64,000 nucleotides of DNA from Fimbriimonas planktonicus (GTDB lineage Bacteria > Armatimonadota > Fimbriimonadia > Fimbriimonadales > Fimbriimonadaceae), in NCBI GenBank assembly GCA_965234685.1, contig OZ248539.1, positions 682,001 to 746,000 on the forward strand. Reading direction: 5' to 3'. This document shows, piece by piece, positions 33,343 to 41,110 of this stretch (its first letter is position 1; every line of letters begins with the position of its first letter). The notes under the pieces were generated by a model. It saw nothing but the letters and a program-made list of their open reading frames with translations. It was not told where the DNA came from and did not search any database. The translations under genes and the position numbers were made by a program.

Positions 33343-33861
33343 TTAGGAGAGGATCGTTTTCGGCGCTTCGCTGGTGGCTTCCTTTATCGCGCGCTCTTCC
33401 TCTTGCGACAGTGATCGCTCAGAGCTTAGCTTCAGCAGAGGCTTCGCGTAAACGCGACAATCCATCCGTCCAACAATCGAAGTCACCAATGCTCCGTTCC
33501 CGAGGTCGTCGTACAACGCCATCGCGAAGCTTTGGCTGCCTCCAACGTCTTCGAACGCATCGTATTTTACGAGGCCCAAATGCCGCTTGGAAGTTCGCAT
33601 TTTCGCCTCTAAATCAACGATCCGCAGTTCAAGCCCCCGAACGTGCTCTTGCAAATCGCGCCGCTCTTCCATATGTTCGGTCAAAAGCTCTTCAAGGTTC
33701 ACTCCGCTCGGCGCTTTTAGGAGTTCGCGAAACTTTTTCGACATGGCGCCGATTCGAACTGTCGCAGTGATTCCAACAATCGTTCCGATTACTGCGAACA
33801 GGATCGCCATTCCAGCCACTTGACCGGCAGGTTGCGATAGAATCTCATTCAGATCAAGCAT
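33343..33861 (-). CDS. DUF4446 family protein
   Basis: The 172-residue protein has one N-terminal membrane helix (about 14-34, VAGMAILFAVIGTIVGITATV), a coiled-coil stretch (LEELLTEHMEERRDLQEHVR) and a C-terminal alpha/beta part containing GLVKYDAFEDVGGSQSFAMA and LYDDLGNGALVTSIVGR. The block LVRYDAF-x-D-x-G-G-x-x-S-F is the mark of DUF4446. The function of the family is unknown. It stands first in the sigma/anti-sigma operon and diverges from lepB. Confidence 0.88.
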   Translation of the reverse strand: MLDLNEILSQPAGQVAGMAILFAVIGTIVGITATVRIGAMSKKFRELLKAPSGVNLEELLTEHMEERRDLQEHVRGLELRIVDLEAKMRTSKRHLGLVKYDAFEDVGGSQSFAMALYDDLGNGALVTSIVGRMDCRVYAKPLLKLSSERSLSQEEERAIKEATSEAPKTILS

Positions 33862-33981
33862 GGATGATGCGCCATCGTCCGGCGAACGTTCAGTATATCG
33901 GACGACTCAGATTTGAGGGAAAATCCCTTCCTTTCCCTTGGAGCACAGGAGAAAGTTGTCGTAGCATCAATGGAGACACAC

Positions 33982-34428
33982 ATGGAAATGCCGAAGAAAC
34001 GTTCTATCACCGGTTTTGGGGTCTTCCTCATTTTCATGCTCGTGATCGTGCTCTGGCTCTACGGCAACGTCAAAATCGTCGTTATCCAAGGCACGAGCAT
34101 GGTCCCCACCTTTCAACCGGGGCGCAGACTCGTAGTCACCGACGCCTACTGGCTCTTCGGAAAAATCCAGCCCGACGACATCGTCGTGGTGAAAGAGTTC
34201 ATCAAAAAGGAAGGCGGCTACTTTATCAAGCGCGTCAAGTTTGTGGAAGGCGAGAAAGTTGAACGCGCCTACTGGCCAAAGGCTTATCCCATTAAAAGCC
34301 CGGACTACACCGTCCCGAACGACATGTTCTTTCTGCTGGGCGACAATCGGGACTACAGCGAAGACAGCCGTTCCTTCGGGCCGATCAAGGAAGACCTTGT
34401 GATCGGCAAGGTGCTGGTGTGGCGATAA
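33982..34428 (+). CDS. lepB: Signal peptidase I
   Basis: Signal peptidase I cuts signal peptides from exported proteins at the outer face of the inner membrane. From the ATG at 33982, preceded by GGAGA at a five-base spacing, the protein has 148 residues. It has one membrane helix (12-28), the catalytic Ser39 in IQGTSMVPTF, the catalytic Lys83 in GGYFIKRVKF and the late box FFLLGDNRDYSEDSRSFG. It is short but complete, like Gram-positive-type enzymes. Longer in-frame starts exist upstream (TTG 33913, ATG 33970). It overlaps the Nudix gene. Confidence 0.92.
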   Translation: MEMPKKRSITGFGVFLIFMLVIVLWLYGNVKIVVIQGTSMVPTFQPGRRLVVTDAYWLFGKIQPDDIVVVKEFIKKEGGYFIKRVKFVEGEKVERAYWPKAYPIKSPDYTVPNDMFFLLGDNRDYSEDSRSFGPIKEDLVIGKVLVWR

Positions 34429-34901
34429 AACGCTTCCCATGCGGCCAATACGGAAGACAGAAGCTCCAGTTCTTTGCGGCGCCCTATCGCCCACCGATCC
34501 GGGCTTTTGCCGCGCTCGTATTCCCCTGGCAAGACGGAAAGGTACTCGTCTGCGACATCGCCGATCGCGGCTGGAGCATCCCGTCCGGACGTGTTGAGCC
34601 GTTCGAATCTGCCATCGATGCCGCCCGAAGAGAAGCCGTCGAAGAAGCAGGAGCCATGCTCGCCGACCTTCAGTACATCGGCTGTTATCACATCAGCGAG
34701 CGCCAAGAAGTGCGCTGGGCCGAGTGTTTCGTCGCCCGCGTCGATGGTCTAGTTGACATCGTGATGCAGCAAGAATCGCTCGGCCGACGCCTCTGCACCC
34801 TGGAAGAACTCGCCGGGATCTATCACCTGTGGAACGACCTCACCGAGCAGGTCTTCCTTCATTCCCGAGAAATCCTTGAGCGCCGAAACCGCTGCGGCTA
34901 G
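34419..34901 (+). CDS. Nudix hydrolase
   Basis: The 160-residue protein starts at GTG inside the end of lepB (10-base overlap). It carries a complete Nudix box at residues 57-79: G-RVEPF-E-x7-REAVEEAGA, with the metal-binding glutamates. Nudix enzymes hydrolyse nucleoside diphosphates linked to another group, such as sugar nucleotides, NADH or oxidised nucleotides; the target cannot be told from the box. It has no signal peptide. It converges with the M48 protease gene and overlaps it by four bases. Confidence 0.9.
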   Translation: MAIKRFPCGQYGRQKLQFFAAPYRPPIRAFAALVFPWQDGKVLVCDIADRGWSIPSGRVEPFESAIDAARREAVEEAGAMLADLQYIGCYHISERQEVRWAECFVARVDGLVDIVMQQESLGRRLCTLEELAGIYHLWNDLTEQVFLHSREILERRNRCG

Positions 34902-35647
34902 AGGTTAATCTTGGTGAGGGCCGGAAACTCCTTCGGCGACTTTTCGATCTTCGTCTTTGCGTTCCGGATTCGATTGCCGTCATCCGGGTGCGAACTCAGA
35001 AATTCCGGTGGCTTGCCACCCTTTGAACTTTGTTTGAGTGTCTCGAACAGCAGCACCATTCCGTCTGGGTTATAGTTCGCCGCGACCAGCATGTCAAATC
35101 CCATCGAGTCGGCCTGATTCTCGTGCTGCCGCGAGTATTTTAATGAGTAGAAAGTGGCCAGCAGGTCCGTCGCATTGAGTACGTCTCGACGGCCGCCAAA
35201 GAGGCTCAAGCCGAGGAGAAGCACGTTTGCCTTGTTGGCGTCTCGCTGCGAATAAGCCCAGTGCTCCCGACGAACGTGGGTGATTTCGTGGGCCATAACC
35301 GCGGCCAACTCATCTTCGTACTTAAATTTCTCAAGCAGTCCGGTGTAGAAGAAAACCGGTCCGCCAGGGAGAGCAAAGGCGTTGACCTCCTTCGACTCAA
35401 TCACGTCAAAGCTGTATTCCCAAGGCTGCTCTTTCTCACTGAACGTACTCAGAATCCGTCGCCCCACCCGCTTCACGAGCTGCACGCGAGGATCAGAATC
35501 GGGGAGAACTTTCTCCTTCTTCCGAACTTCTGTCGCCGCTTGCTTGCCGAGCTTCATTTGCTCCGCCTTGGAGGGTTTGAACATATCCGCCGATGCGCTT
35601 GCAGAAAGTGCAACGCTAAGAACAACTGCGGACATAACCGGCTTCAT
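34898..35647 (-). CDS. Exported M48 family metalloprotease
   Basis: The 249-residue protein has a signal peptide (residues 1-20, ending ASASA). The zinc motif is HEITH (His120, Glu121, His124), and the third ligand is the Glu in the HENQADSMGFDM segment near 186. The preceding FALPGGPVFFYTGLLE strand and the LSSHPDDGNRI tail are typical of BepA/LoiP-like M48 proteins, which control outer-membrane protein quality in the periplasm. The lack of TPR repeats makes it closer to the short LoiP-like form. Confidence 0.9.
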   Translation of the reverse strand: MKPVMSAVVLSVALSASASADMFKPSKAEQMKLGKQAATEVRKKEKVLPDSDPRVQLVKRVGRRILSTFSEKEQPWEYSFDVIESKEVNAFALPGGPVFFYTGLLEKFKYEDELAAVMAHEITHVRREHWAYSQRDANKANVLLLGLSLFGGRRDVLNATDLLATFYSLKYSRQHENQADSMGFDMLVAANYNPDGMVLLFETLKQSSKGGKPPEFLSSHPDDGNRIRNAKTKIEKSPKEFPALTKINL

Positions 35648-35751
35648 CCTTCTTTAGACGCGCAATTCAGGAAACCGGTTGCCACAACGGGCACTAGGAC
35701 TCGTTTCTGATTCCAATCCGGTTCTGTTACTATGTGGCGAGCTCATTTGCC

Positions 35752-36873
35752 ATGCCCGAATCCAAGTCCATTCAACCGTCCAGAAGCGAGTTCTTGGATC
35801 GCATCCGCGCATTTCTCACGATCCTGGTTGTTCTGCATCACTCGGTGATCATGTTCGGCGGCCCTGGGGGCTGGTACTTCCGGCACGAAACGCCAGAAGG
35901 CTTCGAAGAGATTCTCTTCGCCACGATTTGTTCGGTCAATCAAGCCTTCTTCATGGGCTTCTTCTTCCTCCTCGCGGGTTACTTCACTCCGAAGTCGTTG
36001 GAGCGAAAGGGCATCGCCGCGTTCGTTGGCGATCGGTTACTGAGGCTTGGAGTACCGATCCTGATCTACGGCTTTCTGCTCGGACCGCTGACCATTGCAC
36101 TTGCCAGCACTTCGGACGGCGAGAACTTCACGTCCAACCTCCGCGACCGACTGGCCCGGGCCAGTTTCAACATCGGCCCGCTTTGGTTCGCCGAGGCATT
36201 GCTGATCTTTTCGGCTTGCTTCATCGCCTTGCATTTGGCCGGCTTCCGAGCTCAGCCGGATTCCCAAACCCCAACCGATAAAACACTTTGGATTTCTGCG
36301 CTGTTAACTGGACTCGCCGCCATCCTGATTCGCCTTGCGGTACCCGTCGGTGCCGAAGTCTGGAACATGCAGCTCGGCTATTTCGCTTCGTACATCGTGC
36401 TGTTCTTTACCGGGTGCTATCTCGCGAAGACCAAATTCTTGGAGGAAGTTCCGGCCACCCTAGCCCGTCGCTGGGGATGGATCGCCTTTGGCGTGACCCC
36501 AACGTTCTTCATTTACGCGTTGGTGAGTGGGGCACTAACTGGCGGCAAGTTTGATACCACCGGCGGCTGGAACGGCCCATCCATCGCCTACGCTCTCTGG
36601 GAGCCCGTGATCGCCTGGGGAATCATCTTGTGGATGCTCTATTGGTTCCGAGAAAGCAAGCGCCCTTCAAAGCTCCTCTCGACCGTCGCCCCAAAAGCGT
36701 TTGGAATCTTCATCCTCCACCCGCCTGCCGTGGTTGGCATTGGGCTACTCGTGCACTCGCTAAAGTGGCCCGCGTCGATAAGCGCCTTCTTGGTCACGGG
36801 TCTCGCGGTTGCCGCATGCTACGCCGTTACGTCAGCTGTTCTTCTGATCCCCGGTGCGAAAAAGGTGCTCTAG
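35752..36873 (+). CDS. Acyltransferase family 3 membrane protein
   Basis: From ATG 35752 the protein has 373 residues; a GTG six codons earlier is also possible. It begins RSEFLDRIRAFLTILVVLHH, where the R-x-x-x-x-L-x-V-x-x-H arrangement with two histidines marks acyltransferase-3 proteins (OafA/YrhL/MdoC type). About ten membrane helices follow. Members transfer acetyl or succinyl groups to sugars or glucans of the envelope. No partner genes suggest the substrate. The gene converges with the toxin-antitoxin pair. Confidence 0.85.
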   Translation: MPESKSIQPSRSEFLDRIRAFLTILVVLHHSVIMFGGPGGWYFRHETPEGFEEILFATICSVNQAFFMGFFFLLAGYFTPKSLERKGIAAFVGDRLLRLGVPILIYGFLLGPLTIALASTSDGENFTSNLRDRLARASFNIGPLWFAEALLIFSACFIALHLAGFRAQPDSQTPTDKTLWISALLTGLAAILIRLAVPVGAEVWNMQLGYFASYIVLFFTGCYLAKTKFLEEVPATLARRWGWIAFGVTPTFFIYALVSGALTGGKFDTTGGWNGPSIAYALWEPVIAWGIILWMLYWFRESKRPSKLLSTVAPKAFGIFILHPPAVVGIGLLVHSLKWPASISAFLVTGLAVAACYAVTSAVLLIPGAKKVL

Positions 36874-36881
36874 AGTTTCCT

Positions 36882-37331
36882 TCAGAGCACTGCGCTCAGG
36901 CCCTTTGATCGTACTAGCGACAGCAGCTTTAGAGCTGATCCCGTTGGCTTCTTTTCTTCACGCTCCCACTGTCCGACCGTACTCGTCGTCACGTTGAGAA
37001 TGCGAGCCAGAACGGCCTGGCTGACTCCGGACGACTCCCGCAAGCCTTTGATGTCTTCGCCAGAAAGTTCCTCAACTGGCGTCAAACACAGCTCATCGAA
37101 TTTGCGCATTGTTGCCTTGTCTAGGGCACCCGCACTAAATAATCCAGCTGCAATCTGGTGAACAGTTAAGAGCGTATTGCCACCATTCATACCTTCGACG
37201 TGCTGTTCGTCTCCCGAGTGCGGACGGGAATGGGCTGCGCTATTGGTCGCAATGATCCCATTGCCGTCAATTGAAGGAGTCAATGCATTGCCAGCTGCCA
37301 TTGACCGTGGCGGAGACTTAAGTCGCTTCAT
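36882..37331 (-). CDS. HigA-like antitoxin with Xre HTH domain
   Basis: From ATG 37331 the protein has 149 residues. The C-terminal 75 residues are an Xre-type helix-turn-helix (LSGEDIKGLRESSGVSQAVL followed by LNVTTSTVGQWEREEKKPTG), as in HigA/NadS-like antitoxins. The N-terminal half is Ser/Asn/Gly-rich low-complexity sequence, unusual for the family. Its start overlaps the toxin gene's stop by 14 bases; the toxin comes first, the HigBA order. It is expected to bind toxin and repress the pair. Longer in-frame starts exist up to 37382. Confidence 0.8.
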   Translation of the reverse strand: MKRLKSPPRSMAAGNALTPSIDGNGIIATNSAAHSRPHSGDEQHVEGMNGGNTLLTVHQIAAGLFSAGALDKATMRKFDELCLTPVEELSGEDIKGLRESSGVSQAVLARILNVTTSTVGQWEREEKKPTGSALKLLSLVRSKGLSAVL

Positions 37332-37731
37332 TCTCACTGTTTTCATCAGTCCTTTTGATTTCCCGCATTTGATTTGCCTCAATCGCGAGCGCTATTTGTG
37401 TCTCAGAGAGAACAAGTAGTTGGTCCGCAAGCTGACGCAGCGCCCTTACTTCTTGAGGGGTGTGACTGGTCTTCACATTCTTCGCGAAAGCCTCGACCAG
37501 AAATGCTCTGTGACCGACTTGGCACACCAGGACAACCCTGAAGCCACCTGAGCTTCCTGATCCTTCTCTCGCGACTCGCCGCTTGAATAGATTCGATCCC
37601 AAAACCCCATCATTCAGGCCCCGTTCAACGTCCTCAACGACTTTAGTAAGCCGATCATCAGACCATCTCTGCTTTTTAGCGTAGTCATCAAATCCCGGGA
37701 AGGAGAAAATTCTTGCCCTTCCCACGACCAC
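37318..37731 (-). CDS. RelE/HigB-like toxin (DUF1044 type)
   Basis: The 137-residue protein starts at GTG. The core SNLFKRRVAREGSGSSGGFR followed by VVLVCQVGHRAFLVEAFAKN and an E-x-x-x-L-x-x-L-A helix is the signature of the DUF1044 branch of RelE-fold toxins, which cut mRNA at the ribosome. Basic residues in the first strand (KRRVAR) and the G-G-x-R turn are retained, so it looks active. A C-terminal extension (NQMREIKRTDENSENEAT) overlaps the antitoxin start. AT-rich sequence with TGATAAAAT just upstream could be its promoter. Confidence 0.85.
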   Translation of the reverse strand: MVVGRARIFSFPGFDDYAKKQRWSDDRLTKVVEDVERGLNDGVLGSNLFKRRVAREGSGSSGGFRVVLVCQVGHRAFLVEAFAKNVKTSHTPQEVRALRQLADQLLVLSETQIALAIEANQMREIKRTDENSENEAT

Positions 37732-37802
37732 ATTTTATCACACTAAGAGAAGTACTTTGAGGAATTTTAGCCTAGAATTTTGCTCGCGGAATTGTGGAAA
37801 CG

Positions 37803-38375
37803 CTAGAAAATCCTACGGTACAGCTTGATCGTGTACAGCGCTCCGGGCGGCAGGGAAGTCTTGAAAGCGGCCTCCGATTCCCAAGCGGCCAAACCGATGA
37901 CTTCATCCGACAGCGTATCATTTCGGCCAACCTCTGCCCCAAGGTAGCCCGGCAGCATCGCGAGCTCGTCGAAGATTCGATCCAGCTCATCGACCAGTTC
38001 GTCGCCGTACCCTGGGTCCGAGTGCCGCACGCTCTTCGACAAGTACTGTCCGACCTTCGCAGAAAAGATGCCAGACCGCTTCTTGTGAATCACAGAAACT
38101 CGCGTAACATCCGCCGGGCCGCTCGAAATCACCGTCGCTTCGGTAAGCAGTTTCTTCGAAGCAACGAGCTCAAGCCCTTCCTCTGCGGCTGCGAGGCTCG
38201 CGTAGGCATAGGTTACGAGGTGCTCGGTTGGCTGATCGGAGTCTCGCCAGAGTCCAACTCCCATGTAACCAGGAACCTTTTGCAGAGCCGGGTCAATCGT
38301 CTGGTAGTAGCGCAAGGCCGAGCTCCAGTCATTCTCTACCAACGGCATCTGAGCGAGCACGAGGATCGGGTTCAC
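37803..38375 (-). CDS. Two-domain dimeric alpha/beta-barrel (ABM-like) protein
   Basis: From GTG 38375 the protein has 190 residues. It appears to contain two ferredoxin-like halves, each with a strand, a helix that includes P-G-Y (VPGYMGVGLWRDSD and LPGYLGAEVGRND) and a second strand with W or Y (HLVTYAYASLAAAEEG and VIGLAAWESEAAFKTS). The repeated P-G-Y-x-G-x-x-x-x-R pattern is that of antibiotic biosynthesis monooxygenase (ABM) and related heme- or quinone-handling proteins. The function is unknown. A longer start at 38417 is possible. It diverges from the EI24 gene. Confidence 0.68.
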   Translation of the reverse strand: MNPILVLAQMPLVENDWSSALRYYQTIDPALQKVPGYMGVGLWRDSDQPTEHLVTYAYASLAAAEEGLELVASKKLLTEATVISSGPADVTRVSVIHKKRSGIFSAKVGQYLSKSVRHSDPGYGDELVDELDRIFDELAMLPGYLGAEVGRNDTLSDEVIGLAAWESEAAFKTSLPPGALYTIKLYRRIF

Positions 38376-38466
38376 CGTTTGATTTTGACGGAAACTTCGT
38401 AAACAAAGTAGTCCCACCGGCCCAGCGAGCGTTGACTTTCAGATTTCCTCACGTAACATCCCCGTT

Positions 38467-39162
38467 GTGGATCCATTCATCACCGCCCTGCGGCTTTTTG
38501 GCAGAGACAAGAAGCTGCGCAAACTATGTACGGTGCCCCTGCTCATCGGCATCGTGCTATTCGGATTTGTGTCGTATTCCAGCTTTAACTTCTTCGTGCC
38601 AAAAATCGCTGGCTTGGGTTTGCCAGGTTGGCTTGCCACCGTTGCCTACTTGGTGGTTTGGTGGACGATTGCTGGCGCCGTGTTCAGTACCGTGTTGCTC
38701 AGTGTGGCTGGCTGGGCGTTTGATGCAATCGCTCGTCGAACCGACGAACTCCTCGGCGTAACGCCTAGATCCGCCGGCTTTTCCGCCAGCGACGGATTCA
38801 AAGACAACCTGAAGCGATTCGCCTTCGGAATGTCGTTGAGCTTCGTTGGACTCATTGCCGGAATCTTCCTCCCGGTGATCGGAAGCGTGGCCGTCTTCGG
38901 CTTCCTGAGCCTGCTCGACACCACCGCGCCAGCCATGCAGCGCCGCGGAATCGGCCTCAAGCAAAGCTTCAAGATCGGACCGAAACTTCCGAATGCCCTC
39001 GCGTATGCCGCACCGATCGGCATGTTGGCAACTCTGCCGGTTGTCAGTGCCTTGCTGATGCCGCTTCTCGTCATCGCTGGTTCCGTCCTCGTGGCGCGAA
39101 CGAATCCCACGCCGCAAGACGCTCTTTCGAACGCAACCTCGAACGATTTGCGTAGAATCTAG
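38467..39162 (+). CDS. EI24/CysZ-like membrane protein
   Basis: The 231-residue protein starts at GTG. The N-terminus DPFITALRLFGRDKKLRKLC followed by a long hydrophobic hairpin is typical of EI24-domain proteins, which include the sulfate permease CysZ. Five to six membrane helices are visible, with WAFDAIARRTDELLG after the second and a G-I-G-L-K-Q-S-F-K loop before the last ones. A sulfate role is not supported by the neighbours. The trpB gene begins two bases after the stop, so the two are probably co-transcribed. Confidence 0.78.
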   Translation: MDPFITALRLFGRDKKLRKLCTVPLLIGIVLFGFVSYSSFNFFVPKIAGLGLPGWLATVAYLVVWWTIAGAVFSTVLLSVAGWAFDAIARRTDELLGVTPRSAGFSASDGFKDNLKRFAFGMSLSFVGLIAGIFLPVIGSVAVFGFLSLLDTTAPAMQRRGIGLKQSFKIGPKLPNALAYAAPIGMLATLPVVSALLMPLLVIAGSVLVARTNPTPQDALSNATSNDLRRI

Positions 39163-39164
39163 CT

Positions 39165-40346
39165 GTGCAAACCCGACCAGACGTCCGTGGCCGTTTCGGA
39201 GCTTTCGGCGGACGATACGTTCCAGAAACGCTCGTCCCCGCGCTTGATCAGCTAGAAGCGGAGTTCGAAAAAGCCTGGTCGGATTCTGCCTTCCGCGCCG
39301 AGTTTCAGCGATACCTGCACGAATACGTTGGTCGCCCAACGCCGATCACTGAAGCTCGTCGCCTCAGCGACGAGCTAAACCTGCACGTCGTGGTGAAAAG
39401 GGAAGACCTCAACCACACCGGCGCGCACAAGATTAACAACGCCCTCGGCCAAGCCCTCCTCGCCATTCGAATGGGCAAAAAGCGCATCATCGCCGAAACG
39501 GGCGCGGGCCAGCACGGCGTCGCCACCGCGACCGTTTGCGCCCTCTTCGGCCTGGAGTGCGAAGTCTATATGGGAGTCGAAGACACGGTTCGCCAAGAAC
39601 TGAACGTCTTCCGCATGAAGCTCCTCGGCGCAAAGGTGAACCCCGTCGACAGCGGCACCAAGACGCTGAAAGATGCCCTAAATGAAGCCATGCGCGACTG
39701 GGTGACAAACGTGAACGACACCCATTACATCATCGGCACCGCCGCCGGTCCCCACCCGTACCCATACATGGTGCGCGAATTCCAGCGCGTTATCGGAGAC
39801 GAATCCCGCGAACAGTACTTAGATCGATACGGTCGCCTTCCTGAACTCGCAATAGCCTGCGTTGGCGGCGGATCAAACGCGATCGGTTTCTTTAGCGGCT
39901 TCATCAACGACCCCGAAGTGAAGCTGCTTGGCGTCGAAGCTGGCGGCCTGGGTCTAGATTCCGGCCAGCACGCCGCGCCACTTTCGGCAGGCAGCCCCGG
40001 TGTTCTTCACGGCAGCTACAGCTACCTCATGCAAGACGACGATGGTCAAGTCATCGGAACCCACTCGGTCTCCGCCGGACTCGATTATCCGGGCGTTGGC
40101 GCGGAGCATTCGTTCCTGAAAGATGCTGGCCGAGCCGAATACATCGCCGTTTCGGATGAAGACGCGCTGGAAGCCTTGCAGCAGGTTTCTCGAAAAGAAG
40201 GCCTCATTCCGGCCTTCGAAACCGCGCACGCGTTTGCGCCGCTATGGAATCCAGAAATCGTCCCACCCGGAACGCGCGTGCTCGTCAACATGTCCGGCCG
40301 CGGCGACAAGGACATGGGCACCGCGGCGAAAATTCTTAAGCTTTAG
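39165..40346 (+). CDS. trpB: Tryptophan synthase beta chain
   Basis: TrpB joins indole and serine to make tryptophan with PLP. The 393-residue protein begins GRFGAFGGRYVPETLVPAL and has the PLP lysine in NHTGAHKINNALGQ (Lys89), the E-T-G-A-G-Q-H-G substrate loop, the phosphate-binding CVGGGSNAIGFF and the C-terminal SGRGDKDM. It is a complete TrpB1-type enzyme. It starts at GTG two bases after the EI24 gene. trpA is not next to it, which is unusual for trpB. The end overlaps a convergent gene by four bases. Confidence 0.96.
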   Translation: MQTRPDVRGRFGAFGGRYVPETLVPALDQLEAEFEKAWSDSAFRAEFQRYLHEYVGRPTPITEARRLSDELNLHVVVKREDLNHTGAHKINNALGQALLAIRMGKKRIIAETGAGQHGVATATVCALFGLECEVYMGVEDTVRQELNVFRMKLLGAKVNPVDSGTKTLKDALNEAMRDWVTNVNDTHYIIGTAAGPHPYPYMVREFQRVIGDESREQYLDRYGRLPELAIACVGGGSNAIGFFSGFINDPEVKLLGVEAGGLGLDSGQHAAPLSAGSPGVLHGSYSYLMQDDDGQVIGTHSVSAGLDYPGVGAEHSFLKDAGRAEYIAVSDEDALEALQQVSRKEGLIPAFETAHAFAPLWNPEIVPPGTRVLVNMSGRGDKDMGTAAKILKL

Positions 40347-40846
40347 TTCGAGGCTGGGAGGTAGGTCCAGTCTCCTGGCTGTGGCGCTGGCAAGATGTTG
40401 ACCAGACGCGGTTCGGCAAGACAAGCGCCATGAATCGTCCGTACCGCAAGCGACTCCACTCCGGTGACGTCGATGACAAACCGCGTCACCGTAGGACCGT
40501 ACAATGGCTTGTCTAGAGCAACAACGCCGTCGAGCTTGACAACGAGTCGGTTGTAGAATGCGTTCTCAGAAAGGGTCTTAACGTCGCGAACCCCCGCGTA
40601 GCCGACCAAGTATTTGTGCTTTCGTTTGAGGTCGTAGATGACCTTGCAGTCTTCTTCGTCGGTGATGTTCACGTTTGGATAGGTCTGGTCCAGCTCGAAT
40701 CCGAAATCGAAGAGCCGATCACCCATCGCAAACTTGCCGTTCAACTTCCGATAATTCTTAACCTCAACCGGCGAAAGCGCGGTCAAAGACTTGCCCTCGG
40801 CAGCAACGGGAGAGAGGATCGCAACGGCACAGAGAACGGTTAGCAT
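40343..40846 (-). CDS. Exported NPCBM-like protein
   Basis: From ATG 40846 the protein has 167 residues with a short signal peptide (MLTVLCAVAILSPVAAEGKS). The middle contains CKVIYDLKRKHKYLVGYAGV and NAFYNRLVVKLDGVVALDKP, which resemble the NPCBM fold (strands Y-x-L-x-x-x-y-x-x-f-x-x-x-v-G and F-x-V-x-x-D-g), a putative carbohydrate-binding module. The resemblance is moderate. It ends against trpB with a four-base overlap. The cargo or substrate is unknown. Confidence 0.6.
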   Translation of the reverse strand: MLTVLCAVAILSPVAAEGKSLTALSPVEVKNYRKLNGKFAMGDRLFDFGFELDQTYPNVNITDEEDCKVIYDLKRKHKYLVGYAGVRDVKTLSENAFYNRLVVKLDGVVALDKPLYGPTVTRFVIDVTGVESLAVRTIHGACLAEPRLVNILPAPQPGDWTYLPASN

Positions 40847-40884
40847 CAAATGGATTATGGCAATTCAACGCCCTAGCAAAAGAA

Positions 40885-40918
40885 AAATGCGCGGCTCATT
40901 TTCATGAGCCGCGCATTT
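40885..40918 (-). terminator. Strong intrinsic terminator for the prepilin-lipoprotein pair
   Basis: AAATGCGCGGCTCAT and ATGAGCCGCGCATTT form a perfect 15-base-pair stem with a TTTC loop. On the minus strand it is followed by TTTTTCTTTTG. It starts ten bases after the small lipoprotein stop and ends that transcript. Confidence 0.9.
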
Positions 40919-40927
40919 GGGCCTAAC

Positions 40928-41110
40928 TTATCGGTCCAAGTCGAACGACGGAACCATTTTGCCTCTGGTCGCTCCGCTCGCCTTATCCGCTTTCTGCTTT
41001 TCTTCGGTCTTCTTTGCCGCTTCTAGTGCAGCAGCGTTGTCTACCGAATCGCATCCAGCGATAATCGAACCAGCAATTACCAGAGCTAGGAAAATAGCCT
41101 TTTTAGCCAT
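40928..41110 (-). CDS. Small lipoprotein coupled to a prepilin gene
   Basis: The 60-residue protein has a lipoprotein signal (KKAIFLALVIAGSIIAGC, lipobox IIAGC with Cys19). The mature part is about 42 residues, charged and Ala/Lys-rich, ending KMVPSFDLDR. Its ATG shares one base with the stop of the upstream prepilin (TAATG), so it depends on translation of that gene. Its function is unknown. Tight coupling suggests a role with the pilin-like protein at the envelope, which is inference. Confidence 0.75.
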   Translation of the reverse strand: MAKKAIFLALVIAGSIIAGCDSVDNAAALEAAKKTEEKQKADKASGATRGKMVPSFDLDR

